A stretch of DNA of 64,000 bases from Parvibaculum sp. (GCF_019635935.1 NZ_JAHBYN010000001.1:2353501-2417500); one strand, 5' to 3'; positions 55,663 to 63,861 are shown, counted from the stretch's first letter. Notes: generated by a model not told the origin, from the sequence alone. A program made the numbers and translations.

Positions 55663-55861
55663 TGGGCGCGAGCTTCGATCGTGAGTTGAAGGAGAAGCTT
55701 CTTGCCGCTGGATGCAGCCATGTCCGTGCCGCCAAAGGCAGTCACGAACTCTGGTTCAGCCCGGTCTCGGAACAGCATTTTTTGTTGTGTCGTCGGACAT
55801 CCGCAGCCGTCACACCGCGAACGCCATCCTGAAGCAGGCGGGTCTGCCGAAAGCCTTCTGA
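55662..55861 (+). pseudogene. hicA: HicA-like toxin gene, frame shifted at a T6 slippery site
   Basis: HicA toxins are small double-stranded-RNA-binding-fold mRNA interferases. MGASFDRELKEKLLAAGC and GSHELWFSP, with the catalytic-type His in KGSHE, are read from ATG 55662. After EQH the frame enters a foreign tail and stops at 55830-55832 (56 residues). The family's C-terminus, IRSRHTANAILKQAGLPKAF, continues intact in the -1 frame to TGA 55859-55861. The switch point is T TTT TTG at 55778-55784, in register as an X XXY YYZ heptamer, which would join both halves into 66 residues. It may be a decayed toxin, a recoded gene or a sequencing error in the T run. Confidence 0.8.
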
Positions 55862-55865
55862 CGCC

Positions 55866-57146
55866 TCAATCGGCCGCGATCGAAAGCGCCGGGGCGTCCT
55901 CGCGCAGCGCGCTTTCGCGCACCGGCCGGGGCTCGCCGAACAGGAAGCCCTGTCCAAGCTCGACATTGAGGTCGAGAATGTCGACAACTTCGCGTTCCGC
56001 TTCCACCTTGTCGGCGATGAGCTGAATGCCGTTGCGGCGCAACAGTTCCTTCAGGTCGCCGGCCTCGATGTCGCCCGACGCCATCTGCCGCCCGTCGAGC
56101 AGCGTCTCCGCCGAAACCTTGACGAAGCGGAAATTGCGGTCGTGCAGCACTTTCGGGTCGAGCTTCAGGCTCGTCACCTGGTCCATCGAGAAGCGGAAGC
56201 CGAGCGCCGCCAGCGCCTCGAAGCTCGCTTGTTCCACAGGCCCCGCGCCGTTCACCGTCATCTGGCTGAATTCGAAGATCAGGTGCTGTGCCAGATCCTT
56301 GTTGTGCTGCATATATTCGATGAACTGCGGGAAGAAATCCGAGTCGAGCAGCGAGAAAGCCGAGATGTTGCAGAAGACGCCGGCCTTGCTGTTGCGCTGC
56401 GCGAGCTTGCGAACCACCTGGATGCAGCGGAAAAGCAGAATGTTGTCGACCGCCGGCATCATCCCGGCGGGCTCGGCGACGCGCATGTAGTCGCGCGGCA
56501 TGATGAGTTCGCCCTTGTCGGTGCGCAGCCGCGAAAGTCCTTCGTAGTAAAGCACCTTGCGCTGCGGCAGGCTGACCACCGGCTGCAGGTAGAGATCGAC
56601 GCGGTTGGTTTCGAGCGAACGGCGGATCGCATCCAGCAGTTCGGCATCGTCCATCTGCTCGATGCCGCGTTCCGGCGCCGGCGGCGGCACATCGCTTTCG
56701 GGCGTCGTGTAGGCGGGCGCCGGCGCCGACGCTTCGATGGCGGGCGCTTCCGTGGCGACGGCAACGGTGCTGGCGGCGCGCGTTTCGGCGAGCCGCTTGA
56801 CGAGGCTTTCGATGACGCGGATTTCCGAGAAGATGCGTTCCATCCGCTCGGCCGTTTCGCGTTCGAAGCGTTCTTCCATTTCGACGATCTTGTCGGCCGC
56901 GTCGTCGAGATCGCGCGACAGCCCGGCGGCAAGGCTGGTCAGTTCCTGCAATTCCTGACGCACCTGTTTGCGCTCGATCGAACGCGAAATCGCGGCATGG
57001 GCTTCCGCGCCCAGCAGGCAGGCGATGAGCCCACCCAGCGCCGCCAGTTTCGGATCGAAATCGAAAAGCTCGATCGCCCCGAAAGCAAGTCCGATCGACG
57101 GCAGCACATAAAGCAGCGTGGCGGCGGAATGTTTGATCGACGACAT
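55866..57146 (-). CDS. membrane-anchored degenerate EAL-domain protein (TipF-like)
   Basis: A 426-residue protein: two N-terminal hydrophobic helices (about 8-27 and 33-51), a coiled coil (about 55-120), a Pro/Ala linker and an EAL domain (about 165-405). Catalytic motifs are altered: EGLSR for EALxR, FEFSQ for the ELTE-type Glu, SMDQVTS for DDFGTG and DKVEAE for EGVE, so hydrolysis of cyclic di-GMP is unlikely; sensing remains possible. The layout resembles Caulobacter TipF, which links cyclic di-GMP to flagellum placement. That parallel is inferred. It ends 4 bp from the hicA-like gene on the other strand. Confidence 0.85.
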   Translation of the reverse strand: MSSIKHSAATLLYVLPSIGLAFGAIELFDFDPKLAALGGLIACLLGAEAHAAISRSIERKQVRQELQELTSLAAGLSRDLDDAADKIVEMEERFERETAERMERIFSEIRVIESLVKRLAETRAASTVAVATEAPAIEASAPAPAYTTPESDVPPPAPERGIEQMDDAELLDAIRRSLETNRVDLYLQPVVSLPQRKVLYYEGLSRLRTDKGELIMPRDYMRVAEPAGMMPAVDNILLFRCIQVVRKLAQRNSKAGVFCNISAFSLLDSDFFPQFIEYMQHNKDLAQHLIFEFSQMTVNGAGPVEQASFEALAALGFRFSMDQVTSLKLDPKVLHDRNFRFVKVSAETLLDGRQMASGDIEAGDLKELLRRNGIQLIADKVEAEREVVDILDLNVELGQGFLFGEPRPVRESALREDAPALSIAAD

Positions 57147-57242
57147 GGAAAGACCCCCGTTCCCCCGGGAAAACCCGAAGATTCACTCGATCTTCACCCT
57201 ATGCCCGAGCCCTTGAGAAACGGTTAACCTTGCGGCGCCCCC

Positions 57243-58607
57243 TCATCGCATCCGCGCCTGCCGCGCCAGGCTCCCCCAATGCGCGGCCATCGGCGCGGAC
57301 GGCCGAAAGGCCGGGTTTTCGGGCACCGCCCGCACCTTGCTGAGCCACCGTTCCTCGGCGGCGTCCGCCTCCCGCCAGATCGCGGCGGCAAGCGCCCCGG
57401 CCTCCGCCGCGCTGCCGCCCCGCGCCAGCAGCGCCTCGACCCGCGCCACGAACGATGCCTCCAGCCGGTCGCGCTCGCCCGCGAAAGCCGCCAGCCTTTC
57501 GGGATAGTTCCTGAGCACCGCCCGGTGCAGAAGCTCGTGCCGCCACCAGCGCGTCCGTGCGTCGAACGCGTCGCCGGGGGCCGGGCCGAAATCGGGCAGC
57601 CCCGCGCCTTCGAAACCCGGCCCGAAAAACACCGGCTTGAAAATCCCGGTGTCCGGTGCCGCCGTCGCGGTCAGCCAGTGCACGGCCCGCCCCTCGCCGA
57701 GTTCCGCCACCCACGACGCCGTCGTCTGCCCGAAGCGCCGCACCGGCCCATAGGTCGCATGCGCCGACACCGCCCCGCCGAGAATCCCGTCCGGCCGCCA
57801 GCGCGGATTGCGCGCGGCCTGCGCGCCGTGATCCCTCAGAAACCGCATCATGTCGGCGGCCCGGATGCCGCCCGACCTCGCGTTCAGCAGCGCGCTCGTC
57901 CGGCACCAGCGCTGATGCCCGCTCGCCAGCGCCGAGCGCCTGCGATTGGCAAAGACCTCGGCGAAGTCGAAATCCTGACCTTCGGGCGTCAGCCCATGCG
58001 CCTGCGCGAGCCGTTCGGCGCCGTCGCTCAACCGTTCGAAATCGCGCCCGATCGTGTAAGCGTTCGAAATGCTGCGGCGGTCTTTCACCCGCTCCACCGC
58101 CCATTCGCGCCCGACCGTTTCGAGCACAAAGGCATCGCCCGCCGCATCGGCGATAATGAACGAGTTGTGATATTCGAAGCGGCCTTTATGCGCGCAGTTC
58201 CCGCCCTGGCCGAATTCGCCGAGCAGCGATGTGATGACGTCGAGCGCCTCCGCCGCGCTCGCGCCGCGCTCGAGCCCGAGGCGCAACAGGTCCATGCCGA
58301 TCAGCGCCGGCTCCCCTTGCGGCGCGATCTTCGCATGCACCGCCTCGTTGCCGATCACGACGCCGTGTTCGTTGGCGCCCATCTCGGCGCCCCACATCCA
58401 GAACGGCCGCGACAGCAGGACGGCATGGGTGTGGCGGGCCTGCGGGATCGAAATATAGGTACAAGCAAGCATCGCCCCCGGCTCATGCGCCGCCGCCGGC
58501 ACGAACAGCGGATACTGCGCCTCGTTGGCTTCCCGGTCGGAATTCTTGGCGAACAAAAGCGCACCCGTCGCCGTCGTCCCCGGCCGCGCCACCAGCGTAT
58601 CGCACAT
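57243..58607 (-). CDS. C69-family peptidase (dipeptidase/secernin-like)
   Basis: A 454-residue Ntn-hydrolase-like protein. It begins MCDTLVARPGTTATG: the Cys at position 2 is the expected N-terminal nucleophile once Met is removed. LLFAKNSDREANE (about 17-29), EMGANEHGVVIGNEAV (about 74-89) and LLRLGLERGASAAEALDVI (about 105-123) follow the secernin pattern. Members cut dipeptides or act on small amides; the substrate here is unknown. There is no signal peptide. It is monocistronic, divergent from the glutathione peroxidase gene. Confidence 0.9.
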   Translation of the reverse strand: MCDTLVARPGTTATGALLFAKNSDREANEAQYPLFVPAAAHEPGAMLACTYISIPQARHTHAVLLSRPFWMWGAEMGANEHGVVIGNEAVHAKIAPQGEPALIGMDLLRLGLERGASAAEALDVITSLLGEFGQGGNCAHKGRFEYHNSFIIADAAGDAFVLETVGREWAVERVKDRRSISNAYTIGRDFERLSDGAERLAQAHGLTPEGQDFDFAEVFANRRRSALASGHQRWCRTSALLNARSGGIRAADMMRFLRDHGAQAARNPRWRPDGILGGAVSAHATYGPVRRFGQTTASWVAELGEGRAVHWLTATAAPDTGIFKPVFFGPGFEGAGLPDFGPAPGDAFDARTRWWRHELLHRAVLRNYPERLAAFAGERDRLEASFVARVEALLARGGSAAEAGALAAAIWREADAAEERWLSKVRAVPENPAFRPSAPMAAHWGSLARQARMR

Positions 58608-58696
58608 GAAACCCGTCTCCCTCGCCGTCCCAAAAGGACAAGATTGGCGCCCATGCTATAATGCCCGCTAATGAAAAGGCGAGGAGGCCTCCCGAA

Positions 58697-59173
58697 ATGT
58701 CCGCGCATCAATTCGAATTCCTGACCGCCGCCGGCGAGGCGCTGCCGCTGTCGCGCTTCGAAGGCAAGCCGGTTCTGATCGTCAACACGGCAAGCCGTTG
58801 CGGCTTCACGCCGCAATATCGCGAGTTGCAGGGCCTCTGGGAGCGCTACCGCGCCCGCGGCCTCACCGTCATCGGCGTGCCGTCCAACGATTTCGGTGCG
58901 CAGGAGCCCGGCACCGAGGAAGAGATCGTTTCTTTCTGCGAGGTCAATTATTCGGTCTCCTTCCCGCTGACGGCGAAGCAGCAGGTTGTGGGCGCCGCCG
59001 CCCATCCCTTCTATCTCTGGATTTCCCAAACCGCCGGCGAGGATGCGCGCCCGCGCTGGAACTTCCACAAATATCTGATCGGCCCTTCGGGCGAACTTGT
59101 CGACATCTATGCGAGCAAGGTGAGCCCGCTCGACGCCGGCCTCGTCGCCGAAATCGAAAAGCTGCTGCCGTGA
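58697..59173 (+). CDS. glutathione peroxidase (Cys type)
   Basis: Reduces peroxides with glutathione or thioredoxin, 158 residues. The redox Cys 35 lies in NTASRCGFTPQY, in place of selenocysteine; the catalytic Gln is in IVSFCEVNYSVSFPLT's upstream VPSNDFGAQEPG loop, and the Trp-Asn pair is in RWNFHKYLI. The start is ATG 58697 after GGAGGCCTC; an in-frame ATG 12 codons earlier is possible. Its stop overlaps the dinB-like start (GTGA). Confidence 0.93.
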   Translation: MSAHQFEFLTAAGEALPLSRFEGKPVLIVNTASRCGFTPQYRELQGLWERYRARGLTVIGVPSNDFGAQEPGTEEEIVSFCEVNYSVSFPLTAKQQVVGAAAHPFYLWISQTAGEDARPRWNFHKYLIGPSGELVDIYASKVSPLDAGLVAEIEKLLP

Positions 59174-59673
59174 GCGGCTACGGCCCCATTGCGGTCGAGC
59201 TTGCGCGCTACAATCAGTGGCAGAACGAGAAGCTTTACGGGATCGTCGCCGGTCTCGCGCCGCAAGAGATCGCGCGCGATCGCGGCATGTTCTTCGGCGA
59301 CATTCTGGCGACCCTCGATCACATGCTGATGGTCGAGACGCATCTGCTCGCCTACATCGACGGGGGCGCAATGCCGTCGGCTTTCGATGCCAACCGCCGC
59401 ATCGAAACCGAATTCGCGCCTCTCCGTGCTGCGCGCCAGAAGATGGATGCGGCGTTCCGCACGCGCTGCGAAGGCGCGCCGCCCCAATGGTTCGACGAAA
59501 TCATCGTCATGCCGTCCGGCCGCCGCCTGCCGCGCAGCTTCTGGTGGGCGCAGCTTTTCAACCACGCCACCCATCACCGTTCGCAGGTGACGTCGGAACT
59601 GACCCGCATGGGCATCGACTACGGAAACACCGACATGCCGTATAATCCCCTGACGCAATTCCCCGCGCCGTAG
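59170..59673 (+). CDS. DinB-family metal-binding protein
   Basis: A 167-residue four-helix-bundle protein of the DinB/YfiT type. The three expected metal His occur in TLDHMLMVETHLL (about 43-55) and in FNHATHHRSQV near 135. Family members are thiol-dependent transferases or of unknown function; the pairing with glutathione peroxidase hints at thiol chemistry or stress response. GTG 59170 overlaps the previous stop. A bidirectional terminator follows. Confidence 0.88.
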   Translation: MSGYGPIAVELARYNQWQNEKLYGIVAGLAPQEIARDRGMFFGDILATLDHMLMVETHLLAYIDGGAMPSAFDANRRIETEFAPLRAARQKMDAAFRTRCEGAPPQWFDEIIVMPSGRRLPRSFWWAQLFNHATHHRSQVTSELTRMGIDYGNTDMPYNPLTQFPAP

Positions 59674-59690
59674 CCCCTCACCAAAATAAA

Positions 59691-59716
59691 AAGGCCCGGC
59701 GTCTCCGCCGGGCCTT
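59691..59716. terminator. bidirectional terminator hairpin
   Basis: AAGGCCCGGC pairs exactly with GCCGGGCCTT across a 6-nt loop, with A-rich sequence to the left and TTCCTTG to the right. It lies between the convergent DinB-like and OmpA-like genes. Confidence 0.88.
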
Positions 59717-59738
59717 CCTTGTACGGATGAAACCGCAA

Positions 59739-60413
59739 TCAGCTCGTCGTCAGCGGCATCAGCCGGATTTCGACGCGCCGGTTCTGTTCGCGCCCCGCCG
59801 CCGTGTTGTTGTCGGCGATCGGCTGCGTCAGGCCGGCACCCACCACATAGAAGCGCTGGCCGTTGAGCCCTTGTCCGATCAGATAGCCGGCCACGCTCTG
59901 CGCGCGCCGCTGCGACAGTTCCATGTTGTACTGTGCCGAGCCGGTCGAGTCCGTATGGCCCGTCACGTCGATCAGCGTCTTGTCGTATTCCTTCAGCACG
60001 ATCGCGACCGAGTTCAGCACCTCGTAGAAGCGCGCATTGATGTCGGACGAATTGGTGGCGAAGGTGACGTTCCCCGGCATGTTGAGGATGATGTCGTTGC
60101 CGACGCGCGTCACGCTGACGCCCGAGGCGCGCAGGCGCTGCGTCAGTTCCTTTTCCTGCTGGTCCATGTAGTAGCCGATGCCGCCGCCCGCCAGCGCGCC
60201 GACGCCCGCGCCGATCAGCGCCCGCTGGCGCCGGTCCTTGGCGTCGCCCTTGCCGATCAGCCCGCCGGCAAGCGCGCCGAGCACGGCCCCGCCCAGCGCG
60301 CCGTATGTGGCCTTGCTGGTCTTGTCTTCGCCGGTATAGGGGTCCTGCGTCGTGCAGGCGGCAAGGCCGAACGTTGCGGCAAGCGCAAGCGCGGCAAATT
60401 TCTTCAGCAGCAT
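59739..60413 (-). CDS. OmpA-family lipoprotein with glycine zipper
   Basis: A 224-residue outer-membrane lipoprotein: lipobox LAAC with Cys 20, a Gly-zipper stretch (ALGGAVLGALAGGLIG and GAGVGALAGGGIGYY, about 37-82) and a C-terminal OmpA peptidoglycan-binding domain (about 100-220) with VTGHTDSTGSAQYNMELSQ and NRRVEI. It should tie the outer membrane to the wall, in the YiaD/YfiB manner. ATG 60411-60413 starts the signal peptide; the longer in-frame extension has none of its features. Confidence 0.93.
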   Translation of the reverse strand: MLLKKFAALALAATFGLAACTTQDPYTGEDKTSKATYGALGGAVLGALAGGLIGKGDAKDRRQRALIGAGVGALAGGGIGYYMDQQEKELTQRLRASGVSVTRVGNDIILNMPGNVTFATNSSDINARFYEVLNSVAIVLKEYDKTLIDVTGHTDSTGSAQYNMELSQRRAQSVAGYLIGQGLNGQRFYVVGAGLTQPIADNNTAAGREQNRRVEIRLMPLTTS

Positions 60414-60650
60414 GTTGTGGCTCCGATCCTGTTTCAGGTGGCCCGTCCTCCGTGAAAGCTCGCGTCGGGAGCGCGGCCTTATGGATTCCGGATGCGATAG
60501 TGTAAAAGACCCCATACCCCGTCGGTCGCCGCCATCCTAGCAAACCGCGCGACCGGCGGGAACGTCATTTAACTAGGCCCAATGACCGATAAAACCCCGA
60601 ATCCACGCCCGAAAACGAGGCGGGAGCGGGACCGGAAAGGAAACATCCTC

Positions 60651-61415
60651 ATGTCGCTCTTCGATCTCACCGGCAAGGTCGCCATCGTCACCGGCTCCAC
60701 CAAGGGCATCGGCGAGGCCATCGTCCACCGCATGGCCGAGCATGGCGCAAAGGTCGTCGTCTCCAGCCGCAAGGGCGACGCCTGCGACAAGGTCGCCGGC
60801 GAGATCAACGCGAAATACGCAGGCAGCGCCATCGCCGTCCCCTGCAACATTTCCGAAAAATCGGATCTTCAGCGCCTCGTCGACACGACGATGAAGAAAT
60901 GGGGCCGCGTCGACAGCCTCGTCTGCAACGCGGCGGTCAATCCCTATTTCGGTCCCTCGAAGGACCTGCCCGACGACGCCTTCGACAAGATCATGGGCGC
61001 CAACATCAAGTCGAACCATTGGCTGGCCCACATGGTGCTGCCGCAAATGGTCGAGCGCAAAGAGGGCTCCATCACCATCGTCTCCTCCATCGGCGGCTTG
61101 CGCGGCTCGCCGATCCTCGGCGCCTATTGCGTTTCGAAGGCCGCCGACATGCAGCTTGCCCGCAACCTCGCGGTCGAATACGGGCCGCAGAACATCCGCG
61201 TCAATTGCATCGCGCCCGGCCTCATCAAGACCTATTTCGCAAAAGCGCTCTGGGACAATCCCGAAATCCTCGAACGCTCCACCGCCGGCGCGCCCCTGAA
61301 GCGCATCGGCATGCCCGACGAAATCGCCGGCGCCGCGGTCTTCCTGGCAAGCCCCGCCGGCGCCTTCATGACCGGCCAGACCATGGTCATCGACGGCGGC
61401 GCCACCGCGTCGTAG
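60651..61415 (+). CDS. short-chain dehydrogenase/reductase (SDR)
   Basis: A 254-residue classical SDR. The NAD(P) site is TGSTKGIG (about 14-21), NAAV near 90, catalytic Ser in IVSSIGG (about 140-146), and YCVSK (Tyr and Lys, about 158-162). It ends with GQTMVIDGGATAS, as oxoacyl reductase-like SDRs do. Enzymes closest in pattern act on alcohols or acyl chains; the exact substrate is open. ATG 60651 is chosen for its normal opening MSLFDLTGKVAIVTG. An array of palindromes follows. Confidence 0.92.
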   Translation: MSLFDLTGKVAIVTGSTKGIGEAIVHRMAEHGAKVVVSSRKGDACDKVAGEINAKYAGSAIAVPCNISEKSDLQRLVDTTMKKWGRVDSLVCNAAVNPYFGPSKDLPDDAFDKIMGANIKSNHWLAHMVLPQMVERKEGSITIVSSIGGLRGSPILGAYCVSKAADMQLARNLAVEYGPQNIRVNCIAPGLIKTYFAKALWDNPEILERSTAGAPLKRIGMPDEIAGAAVFLASPAGAFMTGQTMVIDGGATAS

Positions 61416-61434
61416 TCGAGCATGCTTTTCTTCC

Positions 61435-61567
61435 ACCCGCCCCTGGGGGGCGGGTCGAAAAATTCGAAGAATTTTTCGGGGCGGGGGCTGGGCAGTCGCC
61501 GCGACCCCGCCCCGTAATTTGCAGCGCTGACGCGCCGCAAATTCCGACCCTCCCCCAAGGGGAGGGT
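61435..61567. repeat. cluster of GC-rich intergenic palindromes
   Basis: Three perfect or near-perfect hairpins lie in 133 bp: ACCCGCCCC/GGGGCGGGT (61435-61455), CGAAAAATTC/GAATTTTTCG (61456-61478) and ACCCTCCCC/GGGGAGGGT (61547-61567), with a longer AATTTGC...GCAAATT inversion between them (about 61516-61543). The layout suits a mobile or amplified intergenic repeat of alphaproteobacteria. The gene that follows takes its ribosome-binding site from just past the last arm. Confidence 0.75.
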
Positions 61568-61588
61568 GGTAGGAAGGAGGCCGAGGTC

Positions 61589-62044
61589 TTGCTAACCGCA
61601 AACATCATCCGCACACGTCCCTTCGCCGCCGCCGACCGCGCGGCATGGGACGTCATGTGGGCGGCCTATCTCGCCTTCTACGAAACATCGCTCCCGCCCG
61701 AAACGAGCGACGACACCTGGGCGCGGTTCCTCGCGCCCGCCCCCGGCCACATCGGCCTGATCGCCGAAAGTGACGGCGCGCCCCTCGGCTTTGCCCATGC
61801 GATCCTGCATGCCGGCACCTGGAGCCCGAAGCCCGTCTGTTATCTCGAAGACCTTTATGTGAATGAGGCGGCGCGGGGCCGCGGCGCCGGTCGCGCGCTG
61901 ATCGAGGCGCTCGCCGCCCGCGGCCGCGCCGAAGGCTGGCTCCGCCTCTACTGGCAGACCGACACAGGCAACGCCACCGCCCGCGCCCTCTACGACAAGC
62001 TCGGCAAGACGCGAAACTGGGTCAGATACGACCTTGATCTTTGA
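61589..62044 (+). CDS. GNAT-family N-acetyltransferase
   Basis: A 151-residue acetyl-CoA-dependent transferase. The fold is clear from IRTRPFAAADRAAWDVMW, VCYLEDLYVNEAARGRGAGR (about 82-101, with the acetyl-CoA pyrophosphate loop RGRGAG) and YWQTDTGNATARALYDKLG near the end. TTG 61589 is the start: AAGGAGG lies 9 bp before it and no ATG or GTG is near. The acceptor is unknown. The SDR gene follows after 45 bp. Confidence 0.87.
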   Translation: MLTANIIRTRPFAAADRAAWDVMWAAYLAFYETSLPPETSDDTWARFLAPAPGHIGLIAESDGAPLGFAHAILHAGTWSPKPVCYLEDLYVNEAARGRGAGRALIEALAARGRAEGWLRLYWQTDTGNATARALYDKLGKTRNWVRYDLDL

Positions 62045-62089
62045 CGGAGAATGACCAACTTTGCTTCTTCGGTCATTGGGGAGGAAGAC

Positions 62090-62941
62090 ATGAAAAGCGT
62101 TGTCGTCACGGGCGTCTCGACCGGCATCGGTCACGGCGCCACGAAAGTCCTGATCGCAAAAGGCTTCCACGTCTTCGGTTCGGTCCGCAAACAGGAAGAC
62201 GCCGACAGGCTGCAAAAGGAATTCGGCGACAAGTTCACGCCCCTCGTCTTCGACGTGACCGACGAAGCCGCGATCCGCGCCGCCGCCGCGCAAGTCCGCG
62301 CCGCGCTGAAAGGCGAAACGCTGGCCGGCCTCGTCAACAATGCCGGCATCGCGGTCTCAGGGCCCCTTCTCGAGGTCGACCCGGCGGATTTCCGTACACA
62401 GATGGAAGTCAATCTCACCGGCCCCCTGCTGGTGACGCAGGCCTTCGCGCCGCTGCTCGGCGCCGACAAGTCGTTGAAAGGCAAACCGGGCCGCATCGTC
62501 AACATCTCCTCGGTCGGCGGCATCCGCGCCATGCCTTTCATCGGCCCCTATGCGGCCTCGAAATTCGCGCTGGAAGGTTTTTCGGAAGCCTTGCGCCGCG
62601 AGCTGATGCTGTTCGGCATCGACGTCATCGTCATCGGCCCCGGCCCGGTCAAGACCGCGATCTGGGACAAGGCCGAGGACATCGACATCGCCCGCTACGG
62701 CAACTCGCCCTATCTGCCGATCCTCGAAAAATTCCAGAAGGTCTTCATCGAGCAGGGCCGCGAGGGCCTCCCCGCCGAAACGCTCGGCCGCCTGATCCAC
62801 AAGGCGCTGACAGTGCCGAAGCCGCGCGTCCGCTATGCCGCCGTCAAGGGCCGCCTCGCCGAAAAAATCATGATGGCCGTCGCCTCCAAACGAACCCTCG
62901 ACAAGGTCATCGCCCGCATGCTCGGCCTGAAGCCGCAATAG
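62090..62941 (+). CDS. short-chain dehydrogenase/reductase (SDR)
   Basis: A 283-residue SDR unlike the one at 60.7 kb in length and C-terminus. NAD(P) site TGVSTGIG (about 7-14), NNAGIAVSGPL near 83, catalytic Ser in IVNISSVGG (about 137-145), YAASK (about 157-161), and PGPVKT. The extended tail RLIHKALTVPKPRVRYAAVK (about 243-262) is typical of retinol/steroid dehydrogenase-like SDRs. ATG 62090 follows GGGGAGGAAGAC; an in-frame ATG 13 codons earlier lacks a site. Confidence 0.9.
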   Translation: MKSVVVTGVSTGIGHGATKVLIAKGFHVFGSVRKQEDADRLQKEFGDKFTPLVFDVTDEAAIRAAAAQVRAALKGETLAGLVNNAGIAVSGPLLEVDPADFRTQMEVNLTGPLLVTQAFAPLLGADKSLKGKPGRIVNISSVGGIRAMPFIGPYAASKFALEGFSEALRRELMLFGIDVIVIGPGPVKTAIWDKAEDIDIARYGNSPYLPILEKFQKVFIEQGREGLPAETLGRLIHKALTVPKPRVRYAAVKGRLAEKIMMAVASKRTLDKVIARMLGLKPQ

Positions 62942-63016
62942 GGCAGGGCGGCGTCGCCAACGCGTCATTGCGAGCGACCGCTTGAGTTTCAGCGACCGCG
63001 AAAAATAAAACTGTCA

Positions 63017-63037
63017 CCCCGGGGCTTGTCCCCGGGG
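63017..63037. repeat. intergenic palindrome
   Basis: CCCCGGGG C TTG T CCCCGGGG: two self-complementary octamers around a short loop, in a form (with flanking TGTCA) that recurs between genes across alphaproteobacteria. On the minus strand it precedes a T-rich run, so it could end leftward transcripts. Confidence 0.55.
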
Positions 63038-63100
63038 CCCACTCGCAGCGCCTCTTGCTCCACCAGTCGAGAAACGCAACGCCCCATCCCCCAAACCGTC

Positions 63101-63123
63101 ATGGCCCGATTTATTCGGGCCAT
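63101..63123. repeat. intergenic palindrome
   Basis: ATGGCCCG pairs exactly with CGGGCCAT across ATTTATT, followed by CCACGTC. It lies in the 263-bp gene-free gap between the SDR and the next gene, together with the palindrome at 63017 and a CGTCATTGCGAGCG string (about 62961-62974) that is also a frequent intergenic repeat in this class. Confidence 0.55.
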
Positions 63124-63204
63124 CCACGTCTTGCGGCACGAGAAAGTTGGGGTCTTTGATAACCGCGATTGACGCTGCCTTGCCGCCGCGCCTAGCGTGT
63201 TCTC

Positions 63205-63861
63205 ATGAGCCGCATACTGATCCCGACAACGGGCCCGGATGATTGGCGCCACCTGCTCGCCGACCCGGAAAAGCAATGGAAGCGTGGCTACTCCGCCATG
63301 GCCGCCGCGCTCTCATGGGAGGCGGCGCGCGGGTTGCCGCCCGAGCTCGGCGAAATTCTCGGACCCGGCGCGCAATTGCTGCTGGCGATCCCCGAACACA
63401 AGGTGGCGCTGCCCGGCGGGCGGCGGGAAAGCCAATGCGACGTCTTCGCGCTTGTCGATATCGGTGGCGCGACTTGCGCGCTCGCCGTCGAAGCCAAAGT
63501 CAACGAACCCTTCGGCCCCACCGTCGGCGAATGGATGCGCGAGCCAAGCGCGGGTCGCGTCGAACGTCTGGGCGCAATCTGCAAAATGCTCGGCGTCGTC
63601 TATCCGCCGCCGCCCGAACTTCACTATCAGCTCTTTCACCGGACGGCGGCAGCAGTCCTCGAAGCGCGCCGCTTCAACGCCGCACACGCCGCGATGATCG
63701 TGCATTCCTTCTCGCAAGACCATCGCTGGTTCGATGCCTTCGCCGCCTTCTGCGCCTTTCTCGGCCTCGAAGCGGCGCGCGGCCGCGCGCTTTCCCGCCC
63801 GCTCCCCGACGGCCGAACCCTCACCCTCGGCTGGGCAACGGGCGCACCGGAGTTTTTGTAG
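63205..63861 (+). CDS. uncharacterised protein with PD-(D/E)XK-like core (DUF6946-like)
   Basis: A 218-residue cytoplasmic protein. It opens ILIPTTGPDDWRHLLADPEK, and WKRGYSAMAAALSWEAA follows (about 26-42), which I associate with the DUF6946 group, from memory. Residues about 77-100 read CDVFALVD...CALAVEAKV: an Asp, then two strands, then E-x-K, the pattern of a restriction-nuclease-like active site. No partner methylase or helicase is adjacent, so a nuclease role is only inferred. The final 139 bp of the window, after its stop, show no gene I can support. Confidence 0.8.
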   Translation: MSRILIPTTGPDDWRHLLADPEKQWKRGYSAMAAALSWEAARGLPPELGEILGPGAQLLLAIPEHKVALPGGRRESQCDVFALVDIGGATCALAVEAKVNEPFGPTVGEWMREPSAGRVERLGAICKMLGVVYPPPPELHYQLFHRTAAAVLEARRFNAAHAAMIVHSFSQDHRWFDAFAAFCAFLGLEAARGRALSRPLPDGRTLTLGWATGAPEFL

